NCBI RefSeq assembly: GCF_037977055.1 | Contig: NZ_CP150274.1 | Coordinates: forward strand, 434,001-498,000 | DNA from: Paenibacillus sp. FSL K6-1096 | GTDB taxonomy: Bacteria; Bacillota; Bacilli; Paenibacillales; Paenibacillaceae | Length of the DNA: 64,000 nucleotides | Direction of reading: 5' to 3' | Shown: piece after piece, positions 7,947 through 16,290 of the stretch | Numbering within the stretch: the first letter of the stretch is position 1 | Layout: each line of letters opens with the position of its first letter | Translations under genes and position numbers: made by a program | The notes under the pieces: generated by a model | Seen by the model: only the letters and a program-made list of their open reading frames with translations | The model's database searches: none | What the model was told of the DNA's origin: nothing

Positions 7947-8615
7947 TTATTGTTTCTCGTATTGCTTCATCAGGGCTGCCAGTTCATCCTCTACCGCCTG
8001 GTCCTTGCCCAGCTTCTCAAACTCATCGTCCAGTGAACGGTTGCCCGAGCTCATCTCGTTGCTGGCCTCAGCTTGGGCTTCGGCCTGGAGCATCTTGTCC
8101 TCCATCCGCTTCAGACCAGCGGTAGCCGAATCGGTGCTGAATCCGCTCATCGCCTTGTTGATTTCGGTCTGGGCCTTCGCCGCATTGTAACGGGCCACGA
8201 GCGTCTCCCGCTTGTTCTTCATCTGGTTCAGCTGCTTACGCATCTCTTCCAGCTTGCCGCGGAGATTATCGGCCGAAGCCTTGTTCTGGTCGAAGCTGGC
8301 TTTGTATTCTACAAGCTTAGCCTCAGCCGACTTCTTCTCTTCCAGTGCGCGGCGCGCCAGATCGGCGTTACCGGCCTGTGCGGCAGCATGGGCCTGCTGG
8401 TTACGCTTGTTCACCAGAGCTTCCTGTTCTTCGTATAGCTGCTTGAACTTCTTCTCAATGGCGATCTGCGCGGCTACCGCTTTCTCGGCGTCCTCCAGAT
8501 CCTCTGTCATATCACGGATGTACTGGTCGGTCATCTTGACCGGATCCTCCGCTTTATCGATAATCGCATTAATATTTGACATGGTCAGGTCACGCAATCT
8601 TTTGAAGATAGACAT
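7947..8615 (-). CDS. pspA: PspA/IM30 family protein
   Basis: A peripheral membrane-remodelling and stress protein of 222 residues (ESCRT-III-like fold). It starts with the conserved amphipathic helix and first segment MSIFKRLRDLTMSNINAIIDKAEDPVKM, followed by the long coiled-coil hairpin (AQIAIEKKFKQLYEEQEAL through RETLVARYNAAKAQTEINKAM) and ends with a Gln/Glu-rich tail. It would bind stressed inner-membrane lipid and maintain the proton barrier; in Bacillus, pspA/liaH-type genes answer envelope stress. It is 69 bp downstream of the LpdD-like gene and upstream of DUF350 and DUF4178 genes. No LiaRS-like system lies nearby, so the regulator is unknown. Confidence 0.93.
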   Translation of the reverse strand: MSIFKRLRDLTMSNINAIIDKAEDPVKMTDQYIRDMTEDLEDAEKAVAAQIAIEKKFKQLYEEQEALVNKRNQQAHAAAQAGNADLARRALEEKKSAEAKLVEYKASFDQNKASADNLRGKLEEMRKQLNQMKNKRETLVARYNAAKAQTEINKAMSGFSTDSATAGLKRMEDKMLQAEAQAEASNEMSSGNRSLDDEFEKLGKDQAVEDELAALMKQYEKQ

Positions 8616-8684
8616 GGTTCATTCCTCCAAAATAAAAGTTAGTTGCTCATTTGGTATCTTTTACGCAGAGAGAAGAAATTCGTT

Positions 8685-9035
8685 TCAAAAAAATGTTCGC
8701 GTCTTCTGCAATAAATATTGCTCCACTTTGCGGTCCACAATATTTACGGCTTCTCTGATGCCCTCGCGGCTCAGGTTGTCGTAATGAATGCCCATTACTA
8801 CCGTGACGGTCCGGTTCAGCGCAGCCGCAGCCTTCAACGCAATGGCTTCACTGATCGTATGCTCCTTATGATGGGGGACGGCGGAGGTCATGACCCGGGC
8901 TGTATCCCCGTCCATGTAAGCCGTGCTTGCCGCACCGATGTGGCGGACTCCTCCGGTAATCAGCAGCAGCAGGTCCCGGCCCACCTCCACCTCGGTCAGC
9001 TTAATGTCATCAGGATGCGGCTGATCCATTGTCAT
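8685..9035 (-). CDS. LpdD-like (prenylated-flavin chaperone family) protein
   Basis: A short protein of 116 residues with VGRDLLLLITGGVRHIGAASTAY in the middle and a C-terminal half (VPHHKEHTISEAIALKAAAALNRTVTVVMGIHYDNLSREGI) matching what I recall of the LpdD-like family. Family members have been annotated as amino acid decarboxylase or as chaperones for UbiD-type enzymes. The ATG at 9035 is preferred because GGGAGGGGG lies 9 nt upstream. It sits 36 bp after pyrD and 69 bp before pspA, so it is probably co-transcribed with pyrD. No ubiD or ubiX homologue is in the window, so its role here is open. Confidence 0.6.
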   Translation of the reverse strand: MTMDQPHPDDIKLTEVEVGRDLLLLITGGVRHIGAASTAYMDGDTARVMTSAVPHHKEHTISEAIALKAAAALNRTVTVVMGIHYDNLSREGIREAVNIVDRKVEQYLLQKTRTFF

Positions 9036-9071
9036 GATAGAATTCCCCCTCCCCCATATATTAACCATTAT

Positions 9072-10004
9072 CTACACAATACCACGGATTTCATCCAGTG
9101 AGGAGATATTCTCTTCCGCCATCAGCTGCTGCAGCTCTTCGACCAGCGTGTGGCCCGCCCGCAGATTCATGAAGTTGTAGGTTCCCACCTGAATTACAGT
9201 AGCTCCGGCCATAATGAATTCTATGATATCCGTCGCGGAAGTGATTCCGCCCATCCCGATAACCGGAATGGTAACCCGTTTGGACACCTGATGCACCATG
9301 CGCAGGGCTACCGGCTTGATGGCCGGTCCCGACAAACCGGCGTAGAGATTGTTGAACACGCTGCTGCGGCGGCGGATATCGATCTTCATGCCTGAGATGG
9401 TGTTGATCAGCGAGACGGCATCTGCGCCCTCAGCCTCACACATGACAGCCATCTCCGCGATATCCTCCGCATTCGGCGACAGCTTGACGGCCAGCGGCAG
9501 GGAGGTCGCCGCCCGGACTGCCCGGACCACCTCCTGCGCAGCCGGTGTCTTCACGCCGAAGGCGATGCCGCCCTCCTTCACATTCGGGCAGGAGATGTTC
9601 AGCTCGATCATGTCCACCGCAGGCTTGCCCGCAAGCCCGCGGGTATCCGCATCGCGCTGGATCAGCTCCGCTCCCAGTACATAATCCGCCAGTGTGTTGC
9701 CGCCCAGGTTCACGATCCGCGCGGTGTCCAGTGTCTCCCAGTAAGGCAGCTCCTTGGCCAGGAAGGCCTCGACCCCCGGATTCTCCAGCCCTACACTGTT
9801 CAGCATACCGGAAGCTGTCTCATAGACGCGAATACCGGGGTTCCCGGCTTTGGCGTGGAGGGTCAGGCCCTTGCCGGAGATTCCGCCAAGAGCCGATACA
9901 TCATAGAGTCTGCCGTACTCACGGCCGAAGCCGAACGTCCCCGAAGCCATCACAATCGGATTCTTGAAGGATACACTGGCGATTACAGCTGAGGTATTAA
10001 TCAT
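9072..10004 (-). CDS. pyrD: dihydroorotate dehydrogenase, type 1B catalytic subunit
   Basis: Oxidises dihydroorotate to orotate in pyrimidine synthesis; class 1B enzymes pass electrons through PyrK to NAD. FMN-binding barrel motifs are visible: [16 protein letters not shown] at the N-terminus, NLGGNT, the active-site loop [13 protein letters not shown] with the catalytic Cys, VKLSPN (catalytic Lys region), [30 protein letters not shown], and VQVGTYNF. The ATG at 10004 has GAGGAGG upstream and overlaps the pyrK end by 8 bp, indicating translational coupling. The pair stands apart from any pyr biosynthetic operon in this window. Confidence 0.93.
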   Translation of the reverse strand: MINTSAVIASVSFKNPIVMASGTFGFGREYGRLYDVSALGGISGKGLTLHAKAGNPGIRVYETASGMLNSVGLENPGVEAFLAKELPYWETLDTARIVNLGGNTLADYVLGAELIQRDADTRGLAGKPAVDMIELNISCPNVKEGGIAFGVKTPAAQEVVRAVRAATSLPLAVKLSPNAEDIAEMAVMCEAEGADAVSLINTISGMKIDIRRRSSVFNNLYAGLSGPAIKPVALRMVHQVSKRVTIPVIGMGGITSATDIIEFIMAGATVIQVGTYNFMNLRAGHTLVEELQQLMAEENISSLDEIRGIV

Positions 10005-10719
10005 GGAACAGCACCTCCTCTGCCAGGAAGACTGGACCATCTGCGCAAGCTTTGCGCTGTCCGTCCTTGCAGGATACACTGCAGACCAGACAGGCGCCGA
10101 TTCCGCAGGCCATGCGGTTCTCCAGCGACAAATACACGTCAGGACGCTTGCCCGAAGCAGCGGCGGCAATCCCTTTGAGCTGTGCAGCCTTCAGCATCGG
10201 ATGCGGGCCGCACACAAAGATATGATCATAAGCGGTGAAATCGACACTGTCCAGAATCAGCCCGCCTACATCAACGGTCAGTCCGGCAGCATAGGGGCGG
10301 AAGGCTTCGGTGCGGTAAGACTCCCGGCTGAAGCCGAGATAAATATCGCTGTCCGGAAGCTCCTGAGCGCAGTAATAGAGCGGAGCAATACCGATTCCGC
10401 CGCCTACCAGCGCCACCCGGCCCTCCACCTTCGGGAAGCCGGAGCCGAATGGCCCTTCCAGCTCCAGACTGTCGCCCGGGTTCAGCCCGGCCAGAATCTC
10501 CGTGCCTTCCCCTACTACGTGATACAAGAAATCCACACCGCTGTCATTCACCTGATGGATGCTGAGCGGTCTGGACAGCAGCGGATAGGCTCCCCATGCC
10601 CGCAGCATGTAGAACTGCCCCATCTCCCCGCCGTTACCGCCTTCCACTACAAGGTGGTAGACTCCATCCGCCAGCCGCTCATTACTAATCACCGTCGCCA
10701 CGTTATCAAGCTCCTTCAA
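9997..10719 (-). CDS. pyrK: dihydroorotate dehydrogenase electron-transfer subunit
   Basis: The FAD and 2Fe-2S partner of PyrD, which lets the heterotetramer use NAD. The 240-residue protein has the ferredoxin-reductase order: FAD-binding RPLSIHQV (R-P-x-S motif), NAD-binding [25 protein letters not shown], and the C-terminal cluster ligands in [19 protein letters not shown] and ACADGP (C-x4-C-x2-C-x(n)-C). It is 68 bp downstream of namA on the same strand, so namA-pyrK-pyrD may form one transcript. Confidence 0.93.
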   Translation of the reverse strand: MKELDNVATVISNERLADGVYHLVVEGGNGGEMGQFYMLRAWGAYPLLSRPLSIHQVNDSGVDFLYHVVGEGTEILAGLNPGDSLELEGPFGSGFPKVEGRVALVGGGIGIAPLYYCAQELPDSDIYLGFSRESYRTEAFRPYAAGLTVDVGGLILDSVDFTAYDHIFVCGPHPMLKAAQLKGIAAAASGKRPDVYLSLENRMACGIGACLVCSVSCKDGQRKACADGPVFLAEEVLFHD

Positions 10720-10787
10720 ATTTTATCTTATTAACCATGCCTTAGAAGGAGCTTAAAATCTGTGACATTCTTCACAATTAGGGCCTT

Positions 10788-11828
10788 CTATTTCTTGTTC
10801 CAGACTCCGCGCTCGTAAGGCTTCGGTATATCAGCCGGATCAATTCCGCCTAGCGCCTCCGCCGCATGAAGCACCCAGTACGGATCACTGAGCATGCCTC
10901 TGCCTACAGCCACAAGCTCAGCCTTCGCTTCCGTAATAACTGCCTGCGCGTCCTCATACGATTCCAAACGCCCTACTGCAATAACAGGAACCTGCAGTCC
11001 GCTGCGTATGTACTCCGCAAGCTCCACCTGATACCCCGGTCCGGCTCCCGGCCCGCCATTTGATCCGATCGGGCCCTCTCCGCCGGACGAGACATGGAAC
11101 ATATCTACGCCAGCCGCCTGGTAGCGGCGGCAGAATTCAAGCGCATACGCTTCATCATATCCGCCATCCACATATTCACGGGCGGAGACTCTCATCAGCA
11201 GCGGCATTTCAGCCGGCAGCACCTCCCGCACCGCCTTCACCACCTGCTCGCCGAACAGAATAGGATCACGGCCGTACTCATCATCCCTCACATTAGAGAG
11301 AGGCGAATGGAACTGGTGGATCAGGTAGCCATGCGCCCCGTGAAGTTCGACGGTATCGAAACCGGCTTCTACCGCACGGCGGGCTGCCTCCCTGTAGGAC
11401 GTCACCAGTCCGGCGATCTCCTCCCGGGTCAGCGCCCTGGGCGTGGCGTAAGTCTCATCGAACGGGATGGCCGAAGGGGCCACCGGGGGCTTGGCATCAA
11501 CAGCCTTACGGCCGGCGTGTCCGAGCTGGATGGCAATTGCGGCACCATAGGCATGAACGGCGTCGGTGATCCGCTTGAACGGGGTGATTTGTGCGTCATC
11601 CCAGATTCCGGTGTCCCTGTCCGTAATCCGACCCTCCGGGTGGACTCCGCTCATCTCTACAATAATGAAGCCAGTACCGCCGACAGCCCGGCTGACATAA
11701 TGCACGTGATGCCAGTCGGTTGGAATACCGTCCTGCTTCTCCACCGCATACTGGCACATGGGCGGCATGACCACACGGTTCTTCAGCGTAAGAGCCTTCA
11801 ACTCATAAGGGGTAAACAAATCGGTCAT
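10788..11828 (-). CDS. namA: NADPH dehydrogenase NamA (old yellow enzyme family)
   Basis: An FMN-dependent ene-reductase acting on alpha,beta-unsaturated carbonyls and nitro compounds, as in Bacillus YqjM. The 346-residue TIM barrel shows LKNRVVMPPMCQYAV (flavin-tuning Cys), IQLGHAGRK, FDTVELHGAHGYLIHQFHSPLSN (the H-x2-H substrate pair and R-contact loop), LLMRVSAREYVDGG, VIAVGRLESYEDAQ and LVAVGRGMLSDPYW. The ATG at 11828 (MTDLFTPYE) follows GGAG by 6-7 nt; the longer frame has no support. Probably a redox-stress or detoxification enzyme; no regulator is adjacent. Confidence 0.92.
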   Translation of the reverse strand: MTDLFTPYELKALTLKNRVVMPPMCQYAVEKQDGIPTDWHHVHYVSRAVGGTGFIIVEMSGVHPEGRITDRDTGIWDDAQITPFKRITDAVHAYGAAIAIQLGHAGRKAVDAKPPVAPSAIPFDETYATPRALTREEIAGLVTSYREAARRAVEAGFDTVELHGAHGYLIHQFHSPLSNVRDDEYGRDPILFGEQVVKAVREVLPAEMPLLMRVSAREYVDGGYDEAYALEFCRRYQAAGVDMFHVSSGGEGPIGSNGGPGAGPGYQVELAEYIRSGLQVPVIAVGRLESYEDAQAVITEAKAELVAVGRGMLSDPYWVLHAAEALGGIDPADIPKPYERGVWNKK

Positions 11829-12023
11829 TCTGGTCTCCATCCTTTCCGTTATTTTGATTGGCGGGTAGTTGCCCGTACGGTTAAGTATACAACGATTTAT
11901 AGGTGTGAGACATCTCCGAATCGCCGGGCTGACCGGCAAACAGCATAAATTTACAGTGCCTTGGAAATAACAACCCTTATCATGCAAAATAACCGGAATC
12001 GCGGATACAGGAGGCGTACCTTA

Positions 12024-12905
12024 ATGAAGCAATTAACCTTCCGCCGAATCTTACTCTTAATCACCCTCATCTCCCTGGCCCTGCCCTGCTCCCCGCCCGC
12101 TGCCGGATTAGTCTACGCTTCTGCAGCACCGGCCGTGACGCCGTTGTCACCTCCAGGGGAATCCCCCGCAGAAGAACAGGCGGTTCCTGCCGGCTCCTCG
12201 GCGGCCCAATCTTCTGCGGCCAAGCATAAACGTCATCCAGGCAGCAAAGGGCTCTCCCTCAGCCAGCTGCTGCACAAATACCCGGACACAATCAAGACGC
12301 AGGGGCCCCGGAGGAAAATGGTCGCACTGACCTTCGATGATGTGCCTGATCCGCGCTTTACGCCGCAGCTTCTGGATGTCCTGCGCAAATATAAGGTCAA
12401 AGCCACCTTCTTCGTGGTCGGCAGCCGTGCGGAGAAGCACCCGGCGCTGGTCGCCCGGATGATCCGGGAAGGCCATGCCGTCGGCAATCACTCTTATAAT
12501 CATCCACAGTTCACCAAGCTGAGTGTAAATCAGTTCCGCACCCAGATTATCCGGACAGAGAATATAATTCAGCTTCTGGCCGGATACAAGCCAAGATTGA
12601 TCCGCCCGCCTTACGGCGACATCAATGAGCAGCAGCTGAAGTGGGCGAAAGCGCACGGCTACAAGCTGGTGAACTGGAATGTGGATTCCCTGGACTGGAG
12701 AGGACTGTCCAAAGCCCAGGTGAAGCATAATATCCTCTCCAGGGCGGGCAGAGGAGCCATCATCCTCCAGCATGGCGGCGGCGGCCGGGGCAGCAATCTT
12801 CAGGGCACCCTGCAGGCGCTCCCGGACATCATCCGCACGATCCGCAGCAAGGGCTATAGCTTCGTTACCGTCCCGCAGATGCTCCAGGTCAGCAAGGGCA
12901 AATGA
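12024..12905 (+). CDS. polysaccharide deacetylase (NodB domain), exported
   Basis: A secreted or membrane-anchored deacetylase of 293 residues. The signal segment LLLITLISLALPCSPPAAG is followed by an Ala/Pro/Ser-rich linker (about 30-70) and the NodB domain: motif 1 TFDDVPD (103-109, catalytic base D105 and metal ligand D106), motif 2 H156-SYN-H160, motif 3 RPPYG (194-198), motif 4 VNWNVDSLDW and motif 5 ILQHGGGG. It removes acetyl groups from a cell-wall or extracellular glycan; peptidoglycan is the likely substrate in this genus. AGGAGG lies 9 nt before the ATG at 12024. A second candidate lipobox (ALPC) is weak. Confidence 0.9.
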   Translation: MKQLTFRRILLLITLISLALPCSPPAAGLVYASAAPAVTPLSPPGESPAEEQAVPAGSSAAQSSAAKHKRHPGSKGLSLSQLLHKYPDTIKTQGPRRKMVALTFDDVPDPRFTPQLLDVLRKYKVKATFFVVGSRAEKHPALVARMIREGHAVGNHSYNHPQFTKLSVNQFRTQIIRTENIIQLLAGYKPRLIRPPYGDINEQQLKWAKAHGYKLVNWNVDSLDWRGLSKAQVKHNILSRAGRGAIILQHGGGGRGSNLQGTLQALPDIIRTIRSKGYSFVTVPQMLQVSKGK

Positions 12906-12908
12906 TTG

Positions 12909-13025
12909 TGTAGCTAATTCTACAAGTGGAAACGACTTTGCCGTCCTTTTAAAGGACGGTTCCGTTTCAGCGAGAAATAGAAGGATAGGTTATCGTGTGA
13001 AACATATAAATTCATATATTTCAAA
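12909..13025 (+). repeat. structured intergenic repeat element (copy 1)
   Basis: After the deacetylase stop, this stretch folds into TGTAG/CTACA, then GAAACG..CCGTCC/GGACGG..CGTTTC (12929-12968, with a perfect CCGTCCTTTTAAAGGACGG centre). It ends in AGGATAGGTTATCGTGTG followed by AACATATAAATTC. The last 32 nt recur at 27630-27661 with two differences. It may be a terminator-associated dispersed repeat. Confidence 0.6.
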
Positions 13026-13029
13026 AAAA

Positions 13030-13063
13030 GAAACAAAATCCGGCGTTCTGCCGGTTTTGTTTC
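13030..13063. terminator. bidirectional terminator between convergent genes
   Basis: GAAACAAAA-CCGGC pairs with GCCGG-TTTTGTTTC around GTTCT, with A-rich and T-rich flanks on both sides. It can end transcription of the deacetylase gene on the plus strand and of the LysM-3D gene on the minus strand. Confidence 0.8.
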
Positions 13064-13095
13064 CTGAAGGAATGGTGCAATATGCGGTTATTGGT

Positions 13096-13776
13096 TTATT
13101 GAATAATATACAATTGTACATACTGGTAGCCGAAATCGGCTACAAAGCTCTGGCTGCCCGGAATAAAGATATCGATCCGGTTGCCCTTGATGGCACTGCC
13201 CATATCCGATGCTGTCGCCAGGAAGGCCTGCTTCGGCAGTCCGGGATGGGTGTAGCCGGTAACAAGCACCTTCGTACCAAGCGGAATGACACTAGGATCA
13301 ACAGCGATAGTCCCCAATTTAAGCGCATTGCCGAAATAATCGACGGCCCCCCATTTCCCATTCTCACTCGCTGCCGAGGAATAGGCGGATGCCTTCACCT
13401 GCAGCACCTTGGCATAATTGAATTCCTTGCCCCAGGCTTGAACGGTATTGGTAGCAGATTGTACGCTGAAGGCCGGGAGGTCCTGCGCCTCTGCGGCAGC
13501 GGGAGCAGCCTCGGCATTTGCCACTGCGACCGTCTTGGCCTGAACATCGCCGGGGATTGTGAACTTCAGTCCCGGATAGATGTTATTGGCCGGAATTTGC
13601 GGATTCGCATTCATAAGCTCTTCTACGCTGATGCCATAATGATTGGATAGAGTATAATAAGTAGTAGTCTCTCCAGCGATATGTACGCTGTCAGCTTGAA
13701 CGGGAGCGGCCTGGAGCATGGCGCCGAGTCCCAGTGCAGCCGCCAGGGCTGTAATGGCTCTGAATCTGATGGTCAT
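13096..13776 (-). CDS. LysM and 3D domain cell-wall protein
   Basis: A secreted protein of 226 residues. A signal peptide (TALAAALGLGAMLQAAPVQA) is followed by one LysM domain (YYTLSNHYGISVEELMNANPQIPANNIYPGLKFTIP, about 40-75) that binds peptidoglycan, an Ala-rich linker, and a C-terminal 3D domain (VKASAYSS.., LGTIAVDPSVIPLGTKVLV, and the three-Asp core ATASDMGSAIKGNRIDIFI). The 3D domain is found in lytic transglycosylases related to MltA and in RpfB/YabE-type proteins, so wall remodelling is likely. AAGGAGG precedes the ATG. A long structured leader lies upstream. Confidence 0.88.
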   Translation of the reverse strand: MTIRFRAITALAAALGLGAMLQAAPVQADSVHIAGETTTYYTLSNHYGISVEELMNANPQIPANNIYPGLKFTIPGDVQAKTVAVANAEAAPAAAEAQDLPAFSVQSATNTVQAWGKEFNYAKVLQVKASAYSSAASENGKWGAVDYFGNALKLGTIAVDPSVIPLGTKVLVTGYTHPGLPKQAFLATASDMGSAIKGNRIDIFIPGSQSFVADFGYQYVQLYIIQ

Positions 13777-13789
13777 GAATAGCCTCCTT

Positions 13790-13890
13790 CATTAGTGGGC
13801 GCCGGGATCAGCTCAAGCATCCCTTCGGCGGCGCCAAGATAACGCTGGACCTATCATTGCTTGGGTTTCAGGTCTCTGTAACGCTAAATG
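13790..13890 (-). ncRNA. structured 5' leader of the LysM-3D gene, class unknown
   Basis: On the minus strand the leader contains two hairpins. GACCT/AGGTC pairs across 13848-13874. A larger one pairs GGCGCCG (13798-13804) with CGGCGCC (13829-13835) and encloses GGGAT/ATCCC. The heptamer TAACGCT occurs twice, at 13840 and 13879. The ribosome-binding site lies just after the second hairpin, so the structure could gate translation or transcription. I could not match it to the c-di-AMP (ydaO) or another known riboswitch consensus. Confidence 0.4.
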
Positions 13891-14175
13891 CTGCGGTCTG
13901 TAAACTAACAGTTATGAATATATCACAAGTTTGTAACCTTTGGCTATGCTTTTGTTACCACTTGGAAATATTTTATGCATTTTCGGCTGTTTTTCCGACC
14001 ATAAATATTACATAATGTTAATCATTCGGGAAGTCCCGAATGCGGGCAGACAGTTTTTTTGTGTTCAGCGCGAAAATTTAACACAGATTTAACATTTCTC
14101 CCCCGGGCAAATAGTAGAATAATAGAATATGAACACCACAACAGACATTGAAGCAAATTTGGAGGGTCCACGATC
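13891..14175. promoter_or_regulatory. divergent control region between LysM-3D gene and ppk
   Basis: The AT-rich stretch holds an inverted repeat CATTCGGGA-AG-TCCCGAATG (14023-14042), a possible operator. A pair of TTAACA direct repeats at 14078 and 14089, exactly 11 bp apart, matches the spacing of the Bacillus PhoP box. A TAGAAT-type -10 lies further down (about 14113-14125). GGAGGG at 14160 serves the GTG start of ppk. Phosphate control of ppk is inferred from the repeats. Confidence 0.5.
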
Positions 14176-16290
14176 GTGAATGCAGATGAGAAAAAAAACA
14201 ATCATATCAGTCCTGCAACAGCCTATCTTAACCGCGACCTGAGCTGGATTGAGTTCAACCGCCGGGTGCTTGGCGAGGCCCAGGACCCCGAGAACCCGCT
14301 GATGGAGCGGGCCAAATTCCTGGCTATCGTCTCCAGCAACCTGGATGAGTTCATCAGCGTCCGGGTTGCCGGCATTCAGGATCAGATCCGGGCAGGCTAT
14401 ACCAAAAAGGATTTCACCGGCTACACCCCCTCCGGCCTGTACAAGCGCCTGATCAAGCGTGTAGGCAAAATTGTCACCGACCAGTACCGCACTTTTAAGG
14501 ATATTCAACGTAATCTCCACAAAGAGGGCATCGTGTTCGTCGATTATGAGGATCTGACCCCGGCCCAGGAGCAATCCATTGAAGAATATTACCGTGATAT
14601 TATCTTTCCGGTTCTTACTCCGATGGCTGTTGACCAGAGCCGTCCGTTCCCGCTGGTGCACAGCCAATTCATCTACCTGGCGGTTGTACTGACGCGCAAG
14701 AACAGCCAGGAGGAGGAGCCTTATTTCGCCATTCTGCAGATTCCGTCCAATCTGCCGCGCTGCATTCCGCTGCCGCACCGGTCGAACAGCAAGAAGCGGC
14801 AGTTCGTCTTCATTGAAGATGTGATCCGCCATCATATCCGCACCCTGTTCAGCGGTTATGACCCTGTAGCGGTCAACGAATTCCGGCTGACGCGCAATTC
14901 CGACCTGACGATTGATGAAGAAGGCGCGGAGGATCTGCTGGAGGAGATTGAGAAGGAGCTGCGCAAGCGGCGGCGCGGAGTGCCTGCCCGGCTGGAGGTG
15001 CAGAAGGGCATTCACCCTTATGCGCTGGAGCAGCTTCAGGCTGAATTCGAGCTGGAGGATTTCGTATTTGAGATCGAGGGCCCGCTGGATCTCGGCTTCC
15101 TGCGGGGCTTTGTCGGCAGCCTGAAGGGCTTCAGCTATCTGCATTACGTTCCGGTTGAACCGATGTATCCGGCAGAGTTCGAGGAGAATGAGGATTTCTT
15201 CGAGGTGCTGAGCGAGCGTGATGTGCTGGTCTATCACCCTTATGAATCCTTTGATGCTATGACCGACTTCATTATCCAGGCCTCTGAGGATGAACAGGTC
15301 ATGGCGATTAAGATGACCCTGTACCGGGTCAGCGGCAATTCCCCGCTGATCACCGCGCTCGCCCACGCTGCCGAATCCGGCAAGCAGGTTACGGTTGTCG
15401 TGGAGCTGAAGGCCCGCTTCGATGAAGAACGCAATATTGCCTGGGCGCGCAAGCTGGAGCAGGCGGGCTGCCATGTCGTCTATGGCCTGGTCGGCCTCAA
15501 AACCCATGCCAAGGTCACGCTGATTGTGCGCCAGGAAGGCCCGGAGCTGCGCCGGTATGTGCATGTGGGCACAGGGAATTACAATGACAGCACAGCCAAG
15601 GCTTACACGGACCTCAGCCTGTTCACGGCCAACCACGACATCGGCCTGGACGCCTCGGAGCTGTTCAACCAGATGACAGGCTATTCAGCCAATCACAACT
15701 GGAATTCCTTCATCGTAGCGCCGACCAATATGAGCCTCTCTCTGCAGAAGCTGATTCTCCGTGAAGCGGAGCATGCCGCTGCCGGAAGACCTGCGCGGAT
15801 TATTGCTAAGATGAACTCGCTGTCCAACCAGGAGGTCATTGACTATCTGTACAGCGCAGCCCAGACCGGGGTATCCATAGACCTTATCGTCAGAGGCGTC
15901 TGCTGCCTGCGTCCCGGAATTGAAGGCCTCAGCGAGCGGATTACCGTCCGCAGCATTGTGGACCGCTTCCTGGAGCATTCGCGCATCTATTACTTCGAGA
16001 ACGGCGGGAACCCGGAGGTCTACCTGTCGAGCGCCGACTGGATGACCCGCAACCTGACCCGGCGGATTGAGCTGATGTGCCCGGTGAAGGACAACGTGAT
16101 CCGGGGGCAGATCGTCAAGATTCTGGAGCTGTCCCTGATGGACAATGTGAAGTCCAGCTTCCTGCAGCCCAACGGATATTATGAACGCGCAGACGACAAA
16201 AAGGCCCCGCTAAGGAGCCAGTTCGCCGCTATGGAGGTTACCCGCTGGAAGGGTAGCCGAGCTTTACCTTCACCGACCAAGCATTCCTGA
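14176..16290 (+). CDS. ppk: polyphosphate kinase 1
   Basis: Reversibly makes inorganic polyphosphate from ATP. The 704-residue length is normal for PPK1. The N domain starts LNRDLSWIEFNRRVLGEAQD. The two PLD-like catalytic domains hold IKMTLYRVSGNSPLI, the autophosphorylated His in GLVGLKTHAKVTLIVR, YVHVGTGNYND, DIGLDASELFNQMTG, VRGVCCLRPGI, and SADWMTRNLTRRIELMCPV. The GTG start has GGAGGG about 10 nt upstream. The last 53 bp overlap the 3' end of ppx on the other strand, so the C-terminus (WKGSRALPSPTKHS) is probably beyond the conserved fold. A candidate PhoP box lies upstream. Confidence 0.95.
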   Translation: MNADEKKNNHISPATAYLNRDLSWIEFNRRVLGEAQDPENPLMERAKFLAIVSSNLDEFISVRVAGIQDQIRAGYTKKDFTGYTPSGLYKRLIKRVGKIVTDQYRTFKDIQRNLHKEGIVFVDYEDLTPAQEQSIEEYYRDIIFPVLTPMAVDQSRPFPLVHSQFIYLAVVLTRKNSQEEEPYFAILQIPSNLPRCIPLPHRSNSKKRQFVFIEDVIRHHIRTLFSGYDPVAVNEFRLTRNSDLTIDEEGAEDLLEEIEKELRKRRRGVPARLEVQKGIHPYALEQLQAEFELEDFVFEIEGPLDLGFLRGFVGSLKGFSYLHYVPVEPMYPAEFEENEDFFEVLSERDVLVYHPYESFDAMTDFIIQASEDEQVMAIKMTLYRVSGNSPLITALAHAAESGKQVTVVVELKARFDEERNIAWARKLEQAGCHVVYGLVGLKTHAKVTLIVRQEGPELRRYVHVGTGNYNDSTAKAYTDLSLFTANHDIGLDASELFNQMTGYSANHNWNSFIVAPTNMSLSLQKLILREAEHAAAGRPARIIAKMNSLSNQEVIDYLYSAAQTGVSIDLIVRGVCCLRPGIEGLSERITVRSIVDRFLEHSRIYYFENGGNPEVYLSSADWMTRNLTRRIELMCPVKDNVIRGQIVKILELSLMDNVKSSFLQPNGYYERADDKKAPLRSQFAAMEVTRWKGSRALPSPTKHS

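Noticed and set aside
13790..13890. c-di-AMP (ydaO) riboswitch before the LysM-3D gene.
   Set aside because: The leader is structured, but the conserved ydaO segments were not seen.
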